A stretch of DNA of 64,000 nt from positions 39,417-103,416 of the forward strand of contig JACKQC010000021.1 of NCBI GenBank assembly GCA_024233085.1. The letters run 5' to 3'. Each line of letters starts with the position of its first letter. Within the stretch, counting starts at the first letter, position 1. The notes below the pieces were generated by a model that was not told where the DNA came from, ran no database searches, and saw only the letters and a list, made by a program, of their open reading frames with translations. Origin of the DNA: Akkermansiaceae bacterium (GTDB taxonomy: Bacteria; Verrucomicrobiota; Verrucomicrobiia; Verrucomicrobiales; DEV007). The position numbers were made by a program, and so were the translations under genes. Positions 19,001 through 25,434 of the stretch are shown here, in pieces.

Positions 19001-19061
19001 AGACTTGATGGTGACCTATCGGCCTCCCGCGGAGGCGTTTGTGGCCGAGGAATTGGATTAG
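16053..19061 (+). CDS. Large exported protein, possible TIM-barrel glycoside hydrolase
   Basis: A 1002-residue protein with a signal peptide (SRSFALAAAAALILTPLSGQ). Residues 30-340 look beta-rich, with a carbohydrate-binding feel (VGGIPFDLTGDSGADNLFLH, PVTDYQAVYLLATAEDDEAF). Residues 365-640 have alternating helix/strand pattern: SPFGTWDFGGAHF, DAKIKFGNGNPHLLEEFL, VSNNAGLWMDRQILDHYGY, PVWQCYEITYPSTNPGN. The FGNGNPH and QCYEITYP strands could be the acid/base and nucleophile strands of a clan GH-A barrel; this is inference. The C-terminal third is again beta-rich. It ends 6 bp before palindrome copy 3. Confidence 0.55.
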   Translation: MNPPVLSRSFALAAAAALILTPLSGQEKKDPVQARERPVTSAGTHVPVPLGPAANDGSGLAFPDRFVTVGGIPFDLTGDSGADNLFLHEACWPKWSEDPSRYYADYDSAPATPGDPLRPFFRVPVTDYQAVYLLATAEDDEAFSQTVSLRIGAFDGPRRTTIHDFSAEVPRRHGRRTAQTVLEIPAGGEAGKLYLVRVPLGKAIAQDFASEWALDVEVTKELRLAVRRPDPNRYLIRPLGPPSGVHIHGITFARSEVQMRVTSAEKGHVFNQPAVPTFHVSLENVERRKIPLVIEAEATDARGEKTVVISDELVLDPYRRLERDLSLPVPNRGWHRLTVSLKRGRTVLLRRETSFAVLPPDTRRHRETSPFGTWDFGGAHFTAREADDVGPLYAKAGLRYGMFPFSAEERRRHGVLAGNEPRSADLLAGKLEEDPDFPQNVLIFHENAISGPHIMRTPDVFTGRGPYAFDEKEKEKFDQLWEEAHAAAREVRERFPDAKIKFGNGNPHLLEEFLRRKFPKELFDARGNEAGSFMRPPETQPLDFVSNNAGLWMDRQILDHYGYADKPVWQCYEITYPSTNPGNLSERTQAAYLVRHAMHSLAWGVPVIRQGCICDVGNSYYYSNWGATGFCHAFPELNPKPAYVAIATLTWQLDGAAHTRTLDTGSPTTYAMEFKKAGDEGFVTVLWTIRGRRSARLDCPGGIAGAVDLAGNATSAEPTLLLSPEPVFVSTPKPVTAIALDPAEYAPMPQGKASKLSSLSRLAEWELEADRDAVLENHNFENPRRKGGLDLAETAEFEGEKAVLSVSPVFPGEGSAHLPIYAALKSKKPEGIPVPGEPTEIGLKINGNGGWGRVIFEMTDASGQVWTSIGAAQAGDPPRWMEDWMSPEELARMGAVSVGDWNTNDSWQRSRINFEGWRFLRFPLPGNYPGEGYHWPYSSQWRHTGDGVVHYPLSFRRLVFEFPEKILHGTETRTVPRREIYLKDLMVTYRPPAEAFVAEELD

Positions 19062-19066
19062 AGAGC

Positions 19067-19107
19067 GACCCAACAGGGTTGAGTCTCCCACCCAACCCTG
19101 TTGGGTC
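19067..19107. repeat. 41-bp nested palindrome, copy 3
   Basis: Starts 6 bp after the stop of the 1002-residue exported protein and ends 59 bp before the ABC-F start. Arms GACCCAACAGGGTTGAGTC and CACCCAACCCTGTTGGGTC with a 3-nt spacer. Confidence 0.9.
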
Positions 19108-19115
19108 GAGAATTC

Positions 19116-19129
19116 GACAGGGTTGAGTC
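19116..19129. repeat. Isolated partial arm of the palindrome
   Basis: GACAGGGTTGAGTC matches the right portion of the left arm of copy 3, placed 8 bp after that copy in the same orientation. It looks like a residual or nascent partial copy. Confidence 0.6.
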
Positions 19130-19165
19130 GGGGCGGGGAACCGCTACATTCGCGCGCTCCGCACC

Positions 19166-21082
19166 ATGGCAATTTCCGTCTCAACTCCGGGCGACGCGCT
19201 TTTCTCGGCGTCCGACCTTCGGCTCTCCTTTGGGAATCAGGCGATTCTCGACGGGGCGACCCTCGCCGTTTGTCCGGGAGAGAAGGTCGGGCTGGTCGGC
19301 CGCAACGGCTGCGGCAAGTCGAGTTTCCTGCGCATTGTCGCGGGCGAGGAGGCGGCGGACGACGGGGTGATCTCGAGAAAGCAGGGACTCGCGGCGGGAT
19401 ATCTGCCCCAGGAATTTCAACTCGACGAGGGCGCCTGTGTGCTGGAAAACATCCGCGCCGGGGCGGCGGAGCTGATCGGCGCGATCGATCGATACGAGCA
19501 TGGGAGCGGGCTGGGATCGGCGGAGATGGACCGGCTGCACGCCCAGATCGATCATGCCGACGGATGGAACCTGGAGGCCCGGATCGAGATCCTGATGCGC
19601 GAGCTGTCGGCGCCGCCGGCGGATCGGGTGGTGCGCACGCTTTCCGGAGGCGAAAAGCGGCGCGTGGGTTTGTGCCGGGCCCTGGTGAGCCAGCCGGACC
19701 TGCTGGTGCTCGACGAGCCCACCAATCACCTCGACGCGGAGGCGATCGCGTGGCTGGAGACCTATCTGGCCGCGGCGGGGGGCGCCTGTCTTTTTGTCAC
19801 CCATGACCGGTATTTTCTCGACCGGATCGCGACCCGGATCGTGGAGCTGGCCGGGGGGCGGTTTTTCTCGCACGAGGGAAACTACAGCGACTACTTGATC
19901 GCCAAGGCGGAGCGCCAGGAGCGGGAGCAGGCGTCCGAGCGCAAGCGGCGGCGCTTTCTCGCCCGCGAAATCGAGTGGGTGCGCGCCGGGGTAAAGGCGC
20001 GGGGAACCAAGCAGCGCAGCCGGTTGGAAAACTATTACGCCGTGAAAGCGCGGCGATCGCCGGAGGCGGAACTGGATATGGAACTGGTCATTCCGCCGCC
20101 CCCGAAGCTGGGAAACGTGGTCGTGAATCTGGAGGAGGCGGGCGTTTTCATGGAGAGGACGCCGCTTTTTCTGGGGCTGAATCTCGAATTTCGCGCCGGC
20201 GAATGCGTCGGGGTGGTGGGGCCGAACGGCGCGGGCAAAACCACGCTGTTGCGCGCGATCTTGGGCGAGCGGAGACCGGACGAGGGCGGGGTCGTCATCG
20301 GGAAGCGCACGGAATTCAACCACGCCGACCAGACCCGGCTGGAACTCGACGAGGACAAGAGCGTTCTCGACGAAGTGTCGCAGGGGGTCGAGTTCGTCCG
20401 ATTCGGGGAGGAGACTCTCTCGGTGAGGGCTTACCTGAAGCGTTTTCTTTTCGCCGACGACCGGATCAACGACCGGGTCGGCAACCTCTCCGGAGGCGAG
20501 AAAAATCGTGTGTTGCTGGCGAAAATCCTCCGGAGGGGAGGGAACTTCCTCGTGCTCGACGAGCCGACCAACGATCTCGACCTGCAGACGCTTCGAGTGC
20601 TGGAGGAGGCGCTGGTGGCCTTCGAGGGTACGTCGGTGGTGGTCAGCCACGATCGGTGGTTTCTCGATCGCGTCTGCGACCGCTTGATCGTTTTCGACGG
20701 AAAAGGCGGCGTCGAGGTGAGCGTGGGCAATTACTCCTACTTCCTCGAAAAACGTCGCGCCCGCGACGCGGCCTTCGGCGCCGCCAAACCCAAAACCCCG
20801 CGGCCGAAACGCCAGCGACCGGACGATGCCACGGATAAACCGCGCAAGCTGAAGTGGAAAGAGGCGCGCGAACTCGAGGGCATGGAAGCCGCCATTCTCG
20901 AGGCGGAAGGGGACATCGAGGAGTTGGAGCGATCCCTGAACGATCCGGCGTTTTACATCGAGAATGCCGTCCGGGCGCCCGCCATGATCGAGGATCTGGA
21001 GCGCCGCCGCGAGGCGGTGAAAGCGCTCTATGACCGGTGGGAGGAACTGGAGGCGGTTCGAATTGCCTCCGAAGCTCGGTAG
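19166..21082 (+). CDS. uup: ABC-F family ATPase, Uup type
   Basis: A 638-residue cytosolic protein with two ABC ATPase cassettes and no membrane segments. Cassette 1: Walker A GRNGCGKSS, signature LSGGEKRR, Walker B LLVLDEPTNHLD. Cassette 2: GPNGAGKTT, LSGGEKNR, FLVLDEPTNDLD. Between them is a charged linker (AKAERQEREQASERKRRRFL), and the last 70 residues form a coiled-coil domain (ARELEGMEAAILEAEGDIEE), characteristic of Uup. ABC-F proteins act at the ribosome or, for Uup, also affect transposon excision and replication intermediates. Single-gene unit flanked by palindrome copy 3. Confidence 0.85.
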   Translation: MAISVSTPGDALFSASDLRLSFGNQAILDGATLAVCPGEKVGLVGRNGCGKSSFLRIVAGEEAADDGVISRKQGLAAGYLPQEFQLDEGACVLENIRAGAAELIGAIDRYEHGSGLGSAEMDRLHAQIDHADGWNLEARIEILMRELSAPPADRVVRTLSGGEKRRVGLCRALVSQPDLLVLDEPTNHLDAEAIAWLETYLAAAGGACLFVTHDRYFLDRIATRIVELAGGRFFSHEGNYSDYLIAKAERQEREQASERKRRRFLAREIEWVRAGVKARGTKQRSRLENYYAVKARRSPEAELDMELVIPPPPKLGNVVVNLEEAGVFMERTPLFLGLNLEFRAGECVGVVGPNGAGKTTLLRAILGERRPDEGGVVIGKRTEFNHADQTRLELDEDKSVLDEVSQGVEFVRFGEETLSVRAYLKRFLFADDRINDRVGNLSGGEKNRVLLAKILRRGGNFLVLDEPTNDLDLQTLRVLEEALVAFEGTSVVVSHDRWFLDRVCDRLIVFDGKGGVEVSVGNYSYFLEKRRARDAAFGAAKPKTPRPKRQRPDDATDKPRKLKWKEARELEGMEAAILEAEGDIEELERSLNDPAFYIENAVRAPAMIEDLERRREAVKALYDRWEELEAVRIASEAR

Positions 21083-21102
21083 GAACGAGCCCGAGGGAGA
21101 AA

Positions 21103-21411
21103 TCAGTCGTCGCCTCCGCCGCCGAAAATCCGGGCGCGTTGCTCGGGAGTCAGACGGGCGAGCGTTTCGGCCAGGTTTTTCGCGTAGGCGGTGTAGCGTT
21201 TCGCGTCGCCGCCGCTGTCGGCCGCGCAGGCATTCGCGATGTCGCCGGCTTCGGGTTTCTCTCCCTTCTTGTACTTGCCGTAGGCGTGGGCATTGCCTTG
21301 GCCGTTGTTGGCGTTCCCGGACCCGGGAGACTCGCCCGCCCAGGCCGCCGCGGTGACATTCACCAGCAGCAGGACGGCGAGTCCTTTGGCGAGTTTAGTG
21401 GGCGTCTTCAT
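21103..21411 (-). CDS. Small exported protein A of a three-member tandem family
   Basis: A 102-residue protein whose family I do not recognise. Signal peptide: MKTPTKLAKGLAVLLLVNVT followed by AAAWAG. A Gly/Asn-rich linker leads to the family block at the C-terminus: DIANACAADSGG, then YTAYAKNLAETLARLTPEQRAR, ending IFGGGGDD. The same block ends the next two genes. One Cys is predicted in the mature protein. The gene is convergent with the ABC-F gene (20-bp gap). About 120 bp upstream are strikingly AT-rich compared with surrounding DNA. The start at 21411 is chosen because it gives a clean signal peptide. Confidence 0.65.
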   Translation of the reverse strand: MKTPTKLAKGLAVLLLVNVTAAAWAGESPGSGNANNGQGNAHAYGKYKKGEKPEAGDIANACAADSGGDAKRYTAYAKNLAETLARLTPEQRARIFGGGGDD

Positions 21412-21698
21412 CGTTTGAATGGGGTGATGAAAATAGAGTAGTAGAAATTTCAATAAAATCAAGAATTAATATCAAAAATAATCGCAATTGCATTTTTGAG
21501 GTATCAAAGCTCGGTGAAGAAGGGGTGAGGAAGGGTGAGTTGGCGGGGCGATCGAACTTCGCTCCGTGCATCAAAGACGGATCGAATCGGAATCGTGCCT
21601 CCCTGTCCGCGACCAATGCGGAACGGAAGTGGAGTGGGGAGAAACCCGCGGTGGCGCCTGCGAAAGCCTGGAGGAGCCGAGAGCGAGGCGGCGGAGGA

Positions 21699-22088
21699 TC
21701 AGTTGCCGCCGAAAACGCGGGCGCGTTGTTCCGGGGTGAGCTGCGCCAGGGTCAGAGCCAGATTTTCGCCGTAGCGGGTGTACTGGCTGGAGGCGTTGCC
21801 GGAATCGTTGGCGCAGGACTGGGCGATGGTGTTGGCGGGGGGTACCGTTTCGGTGCTTGTTCCGGTGGTGCCTGTTCCGCTGGTGTCGGTCGTGTCCGCC
21901 GGGGTGGTTCCGCCGCCGCTGCCTGTTCCAGTTGACGAATTGTCGCCGTTAAGTCCGGCGAGCCATTCCATAAAACCGCTCAACCAATCCGAGAGCGAGC
22001 CGCACTGGGCTGGCTGCGCGCTGAAAAGCGTGAAGCAACAGATCAGCATCGAGATCTTCGCCAGGAATCTGTTGGGGTTGTGCTTCAT
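21699..22088 (-). CDS. Small exported protein B of the tandem family
   Basis: A 129-residue protein of unrecognised family. N-terminal signal peptide (NRFLAKISMLICCFTLFSAQ) is followed by a hydrophobic/aromatic block SLSDWLSGFMEWLAGLNG shared with protein C, a Gly/Thr-rich low-complexity linker of about 45 residues, and the family C-terminus IAQSCANDSG, YTRYGENLALTLAQL, TPEQRARVFGGN. The two ends match protein C almost perfectly while the linkers differ, so B and C look like a duplication with a freely changing spacer. A hairpin overlaps the leader just upstream of the ATG. Function unknown. Confidence 0.65.
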   Translation of the reverse strand: MKHNPNRFLAKISMLICCFTLFSAQPAQCGSLSDWLSGFMEWLAGLNGDNSSTGTGSGGGTTPADTTDTSGTGTTGTSTETVPPANTIAQSCANDSGNASSQYTRYGENLALTLAQLTPEQRARVFGGN

Positions 22089-22106
22089 TGAGGAAAAGCT
22101 TCCTCA
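22089..22106 (-). promoter_or_regulatory. Hairpin in the leader of small protein B
   Basis: TGAGGAA at 22089-22095 and TTCCTCA at 22100-22106 form a 7-bp stem with an AAGC loop, ending next to the ATG. On the transcript the distal arm contains GAGGAAG, the only purine-rich tract able to serve as ribosome binding site, so the hairpin could mask it. Regulation is inference. Confidence 0.4.
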
Positions 22107-22129
22107 AGGTTACAGTTGTTATAGAAAAA

Positions 22130-22171
22130 ATGCAAGTAATAAAATTTATGATTATTACTTAAGAGAATCGA
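22130..22171 (-). promoter_or_regulatory. Conserved 42-bp AT-rich element upstream of small protein B
   Basis: The segment aligns without gaps to 22706-22747 upstream of small protein C, 35 of 42 positions identical by eye, including TAAGAGAA and ATGCAAG at its ends. It lies 42 bp from the B start. Likely the promoter/operator region; I could not fix -35 and -10 boxes. Confidence 0.5.
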
Positions 22172-22277
22172 TTTATTTACGAATCTTGAAGAATGGCGCG
22201 ACGCGGTGCCTGTGGGTCGGGCGTATTCCAGTCCGCCGGGAGGGCGCGATGGCCGCCGTTTCGACGAATCTGGCGAA

Positions 22278-22655
22278 CTAATTGCCGCCGAAGACGCGAG
22301 AGCGCTGCTCTGGAGTGAGCTGCGCCAGGGTCATGGCCAGATTTTCGCCGTAGCGGGTGTACTGGCTGGAGGCGTTGCCGGAATCGTTGGCGCAGGACTG
22401 GGCGATGGTGTTTGCCGGTGGAGCGGCTCCCGAATCGGCGGGATTTGTTCCCGCGGGGGAATCCGCGGTGGTTCCTGTGTCCGATCCGGTGCCGGTTGTG
22501 GCATTGGTATCGCCGTTGAGCCCGGCGAGCCATTCCATAAAACCGCTCAGCCAATCCGAGAGCGCTCCGCACTGGGCCGGCTGCGCGCTGAAGAGCGTAA
22601 GGCAGCAGATCAGCATCGAGAGCTTCGCAAAAAATCTGTTGGGGTTGTGTCTCAT
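22278..22655 (-). CDS. Small exported protein C of the tandem family
   Basis: A 125-residue protein closely related to protein B. Signal peptide NRFFAKLSMLICCLTLFSAQ, shared block ALSDWLSGFMEWLAGLNGD, a diverged Thr/Gly/Ala linker, and the family C-terminus IAQSCANDSGNASSQYTRYG, ENLAMTLAQLTPEQRSRVFG followed by GN. The ATG at 22653-22655 (MRHNPNRFF) matches the B start. The C-terminal block with Tyr-rich helix and LTPEQR is the family hallmark. AT-rich DNA, including the 42-bp element, precedes it. No function can be assigned. Confidence 0.65.
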   Translation of the reverse strand: MRHNPNRFFAKLSMLICCLTLFSAQPAQCGALSDWLSGFMEWLAGLNGDTNATTGTGSDTGTTADSPAGTNPADSGAAPPANTIAQSCANDSGNASSQYTRYGENLAMTLAQLTPEQRSRVFGGN

Positions 22656-22705
22656 TCGGCTGGGGTTTCCGATGGTAGGCCTAAAATATGACAAAATTTG
22701 CAATT

Positions 22706-22747
22706 ATGCAAGCAATAATAATTATGAAAATTATTTAAGAGAAACGA
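22706..22747 (-). promoter_or_regulatory. Conserved 42-bp AT-rich element upstream of small protein C
   Basis: Counterpart of the element at 22130-22171, located 51 bp upstream of the C start. Seven substitutions and no gaps relative to the B copy. Confidence 0.5.
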
Positions 22748-22812
22748 ATGACTCGAGAGAGGTCGTTGGGGGCTGCCGGGCCTTCGGTGGGGTTTCGTCC
22801 GGCGGGCCGTGA

Positions 22813-23925
22813 CTAAGGTTGGCGGGCTTCGAGCGCCCGGCGCATCATCGGTTCCCTTGCCTCGATGCTCTCGCAAAGGGCGAACTGAACCCGCGCCCGG
22901 TTCAGATTGTGCCCGTCGTGGGAGGTCTTGAAATAGACGTCTCCGGCGAGGTGGTCGGCGAAAAAGCGCAAGCCAAGCTCAAAAGCGATCAGGCGCACCG
23001 AGTCGTAAAGATAGTGTTTGTCCGCTTCGGTGAGAAAGGCGTTCGCTTCGCGCAGGTATCCCCTGACCAGCGAGGCGAAAAGGTCGACGTCCAGGCGGAC
23101 CTGGCTGAGGTCGTCGGTTTCTTCTCCCGCCGGGTTGCAACTGCTGCGGGCGCAGTCGCCGAAATCGTAGTGAATGAGTCCGGGTTTCACCGTGTCGAGA
23201 TCCACGATGCTGGTGCCTTTGCCCGTGAAGTTGTCCACCATGATGTTTGTGATCTTCGGATCGCCGTGGATGGGGCGAAGTTGCAGCTCGCCCCGATCGA
23301 GGGCGTCTTCGAGGACGGTGGCGAAGGCGCGGCGCTCCTCGACGAATTTCGCCAGGCGGCGCGCCTCCGAGGAATGATCCAGCCGGCCGCGGGCGTCCTC
23401 GGAGGTGAGGACGGCGTCATATTTGGCCAGATACTGGGGGGTGATGTGAAATCCGGGCAGGGTGTCGGCGAGTTCTCCCGCGGGGAAATCCGAAATGATG
23501 CGCTGAAAATGGCCCAGAACCACGCCGGCCTCGACCGCGTGCTCGGGGTTGTTGAGTTTTTCGAAGCTCGAGGCGCTGGCGATGAGGGAGAGGGCGCGCC
23601 AATATTCGCCGTTTTCGTCGACCGAATAGTCGCGTCCGTCGTGGGCGGGGATGACCCGCGGCAGTTGCCAGATGCGATCGGCCTCTTCCGCCTCGGCCTC
23701 GAGGCGCTGGTGGGCGTGATCCGTGACCGCCTTCATGTTCGCCATCACGGCGGCGGGATCGGCGAAAACTTTTTTGTTGATGCGCTGCAGGATGAACTGC
23801 TCCTCCGACGAAGTGGTCCGAAAAACGGCGCGATAGGTGTCGTTGACGTTCCCCGTGCGAATGGGCTGCAGGGCGACCAGCCGGCCGGGGACCTGAAAGC
23901 AACGGGCGACGGTTTCCGCGGGCAT
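22813..23925 (-). CDS. Aminoglycoside phosphotransferase-fold kinase, N-acetylhexosamine kinase-like
   Basis: A 370-residue cytosolic kinase-fold protein. The N-terminal lobe has PIRTGNVNDTYRAVF and FILQRINKKVFADP; the catalytic loop is RPIHGDPKITNIMVDNF with the invariant Asp and Asn, and the metal site is SIVDLDTVKPGLIHYDFGD. This arrangement and length resemble NahK and related sugar 1-kinases in the APH superfamily rather than true aminoglycoside resistance enzymes. The nearby divergent wecB and deacetylase genes fit amino-sugar metabolism. Phosphorylation of N-acetylhexosamine is the best guess, substrate unproven. Confidence 0.7.
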   Translation of the reverse strand: MPAETVARCFQVPGRLVALQPIRTGNVNDTYRAVFRTTSSEEQFILQRINKKVFADPAAVMANMKAVTDHAHQRLEAEAEEADRIWQLPRVIPAHDGRDYSVDENGEYWRALSLIASASSFEKLNNPEHAVEAGVVLGHFQRIISDFPAGELADTLPGFHITPQYLAKYDAVLTSEDARGRLDHSSEARRLAKFVEERRAFATVLEDALDRGELQLRPIHGDPKITNIMVDNFTGKGTSIVDLDTVKPGLIHYDFGDCARSSCNPAGEETDDLSQVRLDVDLFASLVRGYLREANAFLTEADKHYLYDSVRLIAFELGLRFFADHLAGDVYFKTSHDGHNLNRARVQFALCESIEAREPMMRRALEARQP

Positions 23926-24195
23926 AATGGGAGAGGGTAGGGGGGAGGATGGGGGAAAATCGGAGGAACGCGATCGTCGGGGAGATATCGAGGAGGGACG
24001 GAAGGCGCGAGGTTACCACAGCGTCGTGTGGTGCCAAGTCGGAGATTTAGCGATGAATGGGAATTTTTAGAGAAACAAAAAATTCTGAATCCTCTAGATC
24101 GAAAATCATTGCGATTCGCGCCCAGTTTGATTAAAATTAACATAATTATCAGAATTAATATTTATTTCTGAATAATTAAGAAACGCGAATCTTCT
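23926..24195. promoter_or_regulatory. AT-rich divergent intergenic region between the kinase and wecB
   Basis: A 270-bp gap between divergent genes. The half next to wecB (24060-24195) is very AT-rich relative to the coding DNA, with runs such as TTAAAATTAACATAATTATC. The segment ATAATTAAGAAACGCGAAT just before the wecB start weakly resembles the end of the 42-bp element upstream of the small exported proteins. It must hold the promoters of both genes; exact boxes not assigned. Confidence 0.4.
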
Positions 24196-25356
24196 ATGAT
24201 TTTTCTCGATCAATCCGGTCCGACGCCTCCTCGGCGCGTGCTCTCCCTCTTCGGAACCCGGCCCGAGGCGATCAAATTCGCGCCCGTAATTCATGCGATG
24301 GAGCGCCGCGGCTTCGAAACCATCAACGTCAACTCCGCCCAGCACCGCGACCTGTTGCTGCCCCTGATCGAGCATTTTCAGATCCGCATCGACCACAGTC
24401 TCGACGTGATGCGGGAGGGGCAGACGCTCAACGGGGTGGCGGCCCGCGTTCTCGAGGCATTGGACCCGGTGCTCGCGGAGTGCCGGCCCGACGCCCTCCT
24501 CGTGCAGGGGGACACCACCACGGCGATGGCCGGGGCGCTCGCGGCCTGGAACCGCCAGATTCCCGTCGGGCACATCGAGGCCGGGCTGCGATCCGGGAAT
24601 CCGCACAGTCCGTTTCCCGAGGAGATGAACCGGCGCCTCGTTTCCCAGATGGCGAACTGGCATTTCGCGGCCACGCGCCGGAACTGGCAGACGCTCAAAC
24701 GCGAGGGCGTCGCCGCGGAGAGCATCTTTATCACCGGCAATCCCGTGATCGACGCCCTGAAATGGACCCTCGCCCGCCCGGGCGAGAGACCGCCGCTCGG
24801 TGGTCTGCTGGAAAAACTCGCCGACCGCCGTCTGATCGTGCTCACCACCCATCGGCGCGAGAGCTTCGGCGAAGTGATGGGGGCCAATCTCGAGACGATC
24901 CGCGATTTCGTGGATCGCCACGAGGATGTTGCCGTCGTTTTCCCCGTGCATCCGAATCCGCACGTCAAGCGGGTCGCCGCCGAGATTCTCGCGGGCAATC
25001 CCCGGGTGCATCTGGTCGAACCGCTGGCCTACCCCGAGTTTCTGGCACTGTTGTCACGCGCGTGGTTGCTGGTCAGCGATTCCGGCGGCCTGCAGGAGGA
25101 GGCGCCCAGTCTCGGCAAGCCGCTCCTGATTCTCCGGGAAAACACCGAGCGCCCCGAGGCCGTCGAATGCGGGGCCGCTCGACTGATCGGCGGTTCCGCC
25201 GTCCGTCTGCGCCGGGAACTGGAAAAGGCCCACACCGACGACGCCTGGGCGCGGAAGGTCGCTGCCATGGACAACCCGTTTGGAAACGGCGAAGCCGCCG
25301 AGCGCATCGTGGACGCGCTGCTGCGCCCCGTCGCCGCCGCCGCCGCCGCCGCCTGA
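24196..25356 (+). CDS. wecB: UDP-N-acetylglucosamine 2-epimerase, non-hydrolysing
   Basis: Interconverts UDP-GlcNAc and UDP-ManNAc in the cytosol, feeding surface polysaccharide synthesis. The 386-residue length is normal. Motifs: FGTRPEAIKFAPVIHAM, SAQHRDLLLPLIEHF, LVQGDTTTAMAGALAA, GHIEAGLRSGN with PFPEEMNRRLVSQMA, FITGNPVIDAL, TTHRRESFG, HPNPHVKR, SDSGGLQEEAPSLGKP and RENTERPEAVECG. The C-terminus is a short poly-Ala run that ends in TGA inside the first bases of palindrome copy 4. Followed by a polysaccharide deacetylase gene. Confidence 0.95.
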   Translation: MIFLDQSGPTPPRRVLSLFGTRPEAIKFAPVIHAMERRGFETINVNSAQHRDLLLPLIEHFQIRIDHSLDVMREGQTLNGVAARVLEALDPVLAECRPDALLVQGDTTTAMAGALAAWNRQIPVGHIEAGLRSGNPHSPFPEEMNRRLVSQMANWHFAATRRNWQTLKREGVAAESIFITGNPVIDALKWTLARPGERPPLGGLLEKLADRRLIVLTTHRRESFGEVMGANLETIRDFVDRHEDVAVVFPVHPNPHVKRVAAEILAGNPRVHLVEPLAYPEFLALLSRAWLLVSDSGGLQEEAPSLGKPLLILRENTERPEAVECGAARLIGGSAVRLRRELEKAHTDDAWARKVAAMDNPFGNGEAAERIVDALLRPVAAAAAAA

Positions 25357-25395
25357 CCCAACAGGGTTGGGTCGGGCACCCAACCCTGTTGGGTC
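25355..25395. repeat. 41-bp nested palindrome, copy 4 (most symmetrical)
   Basis: Left arm GACCCAACAGGGTTGGGTC is itself an 8-3-8 palindrome; the right arm complements it at 18 of 19 positions. The wecB stop codon at 25354-25356 overlaps the first two bases. Confidence 0.95.
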
Positions 25396-25434
25396 CGGAT
25401 TGAACGCCACTTTATCGGAAACCCGCGAAACGCC

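Noticed and set aside
22813..23925. Aminoglycoside resistance gene
   Set aside because: The fold matches, but length, catalytic loop HGDPKITNIMVD and neighbours fit sugar kinases of the NahK type better.
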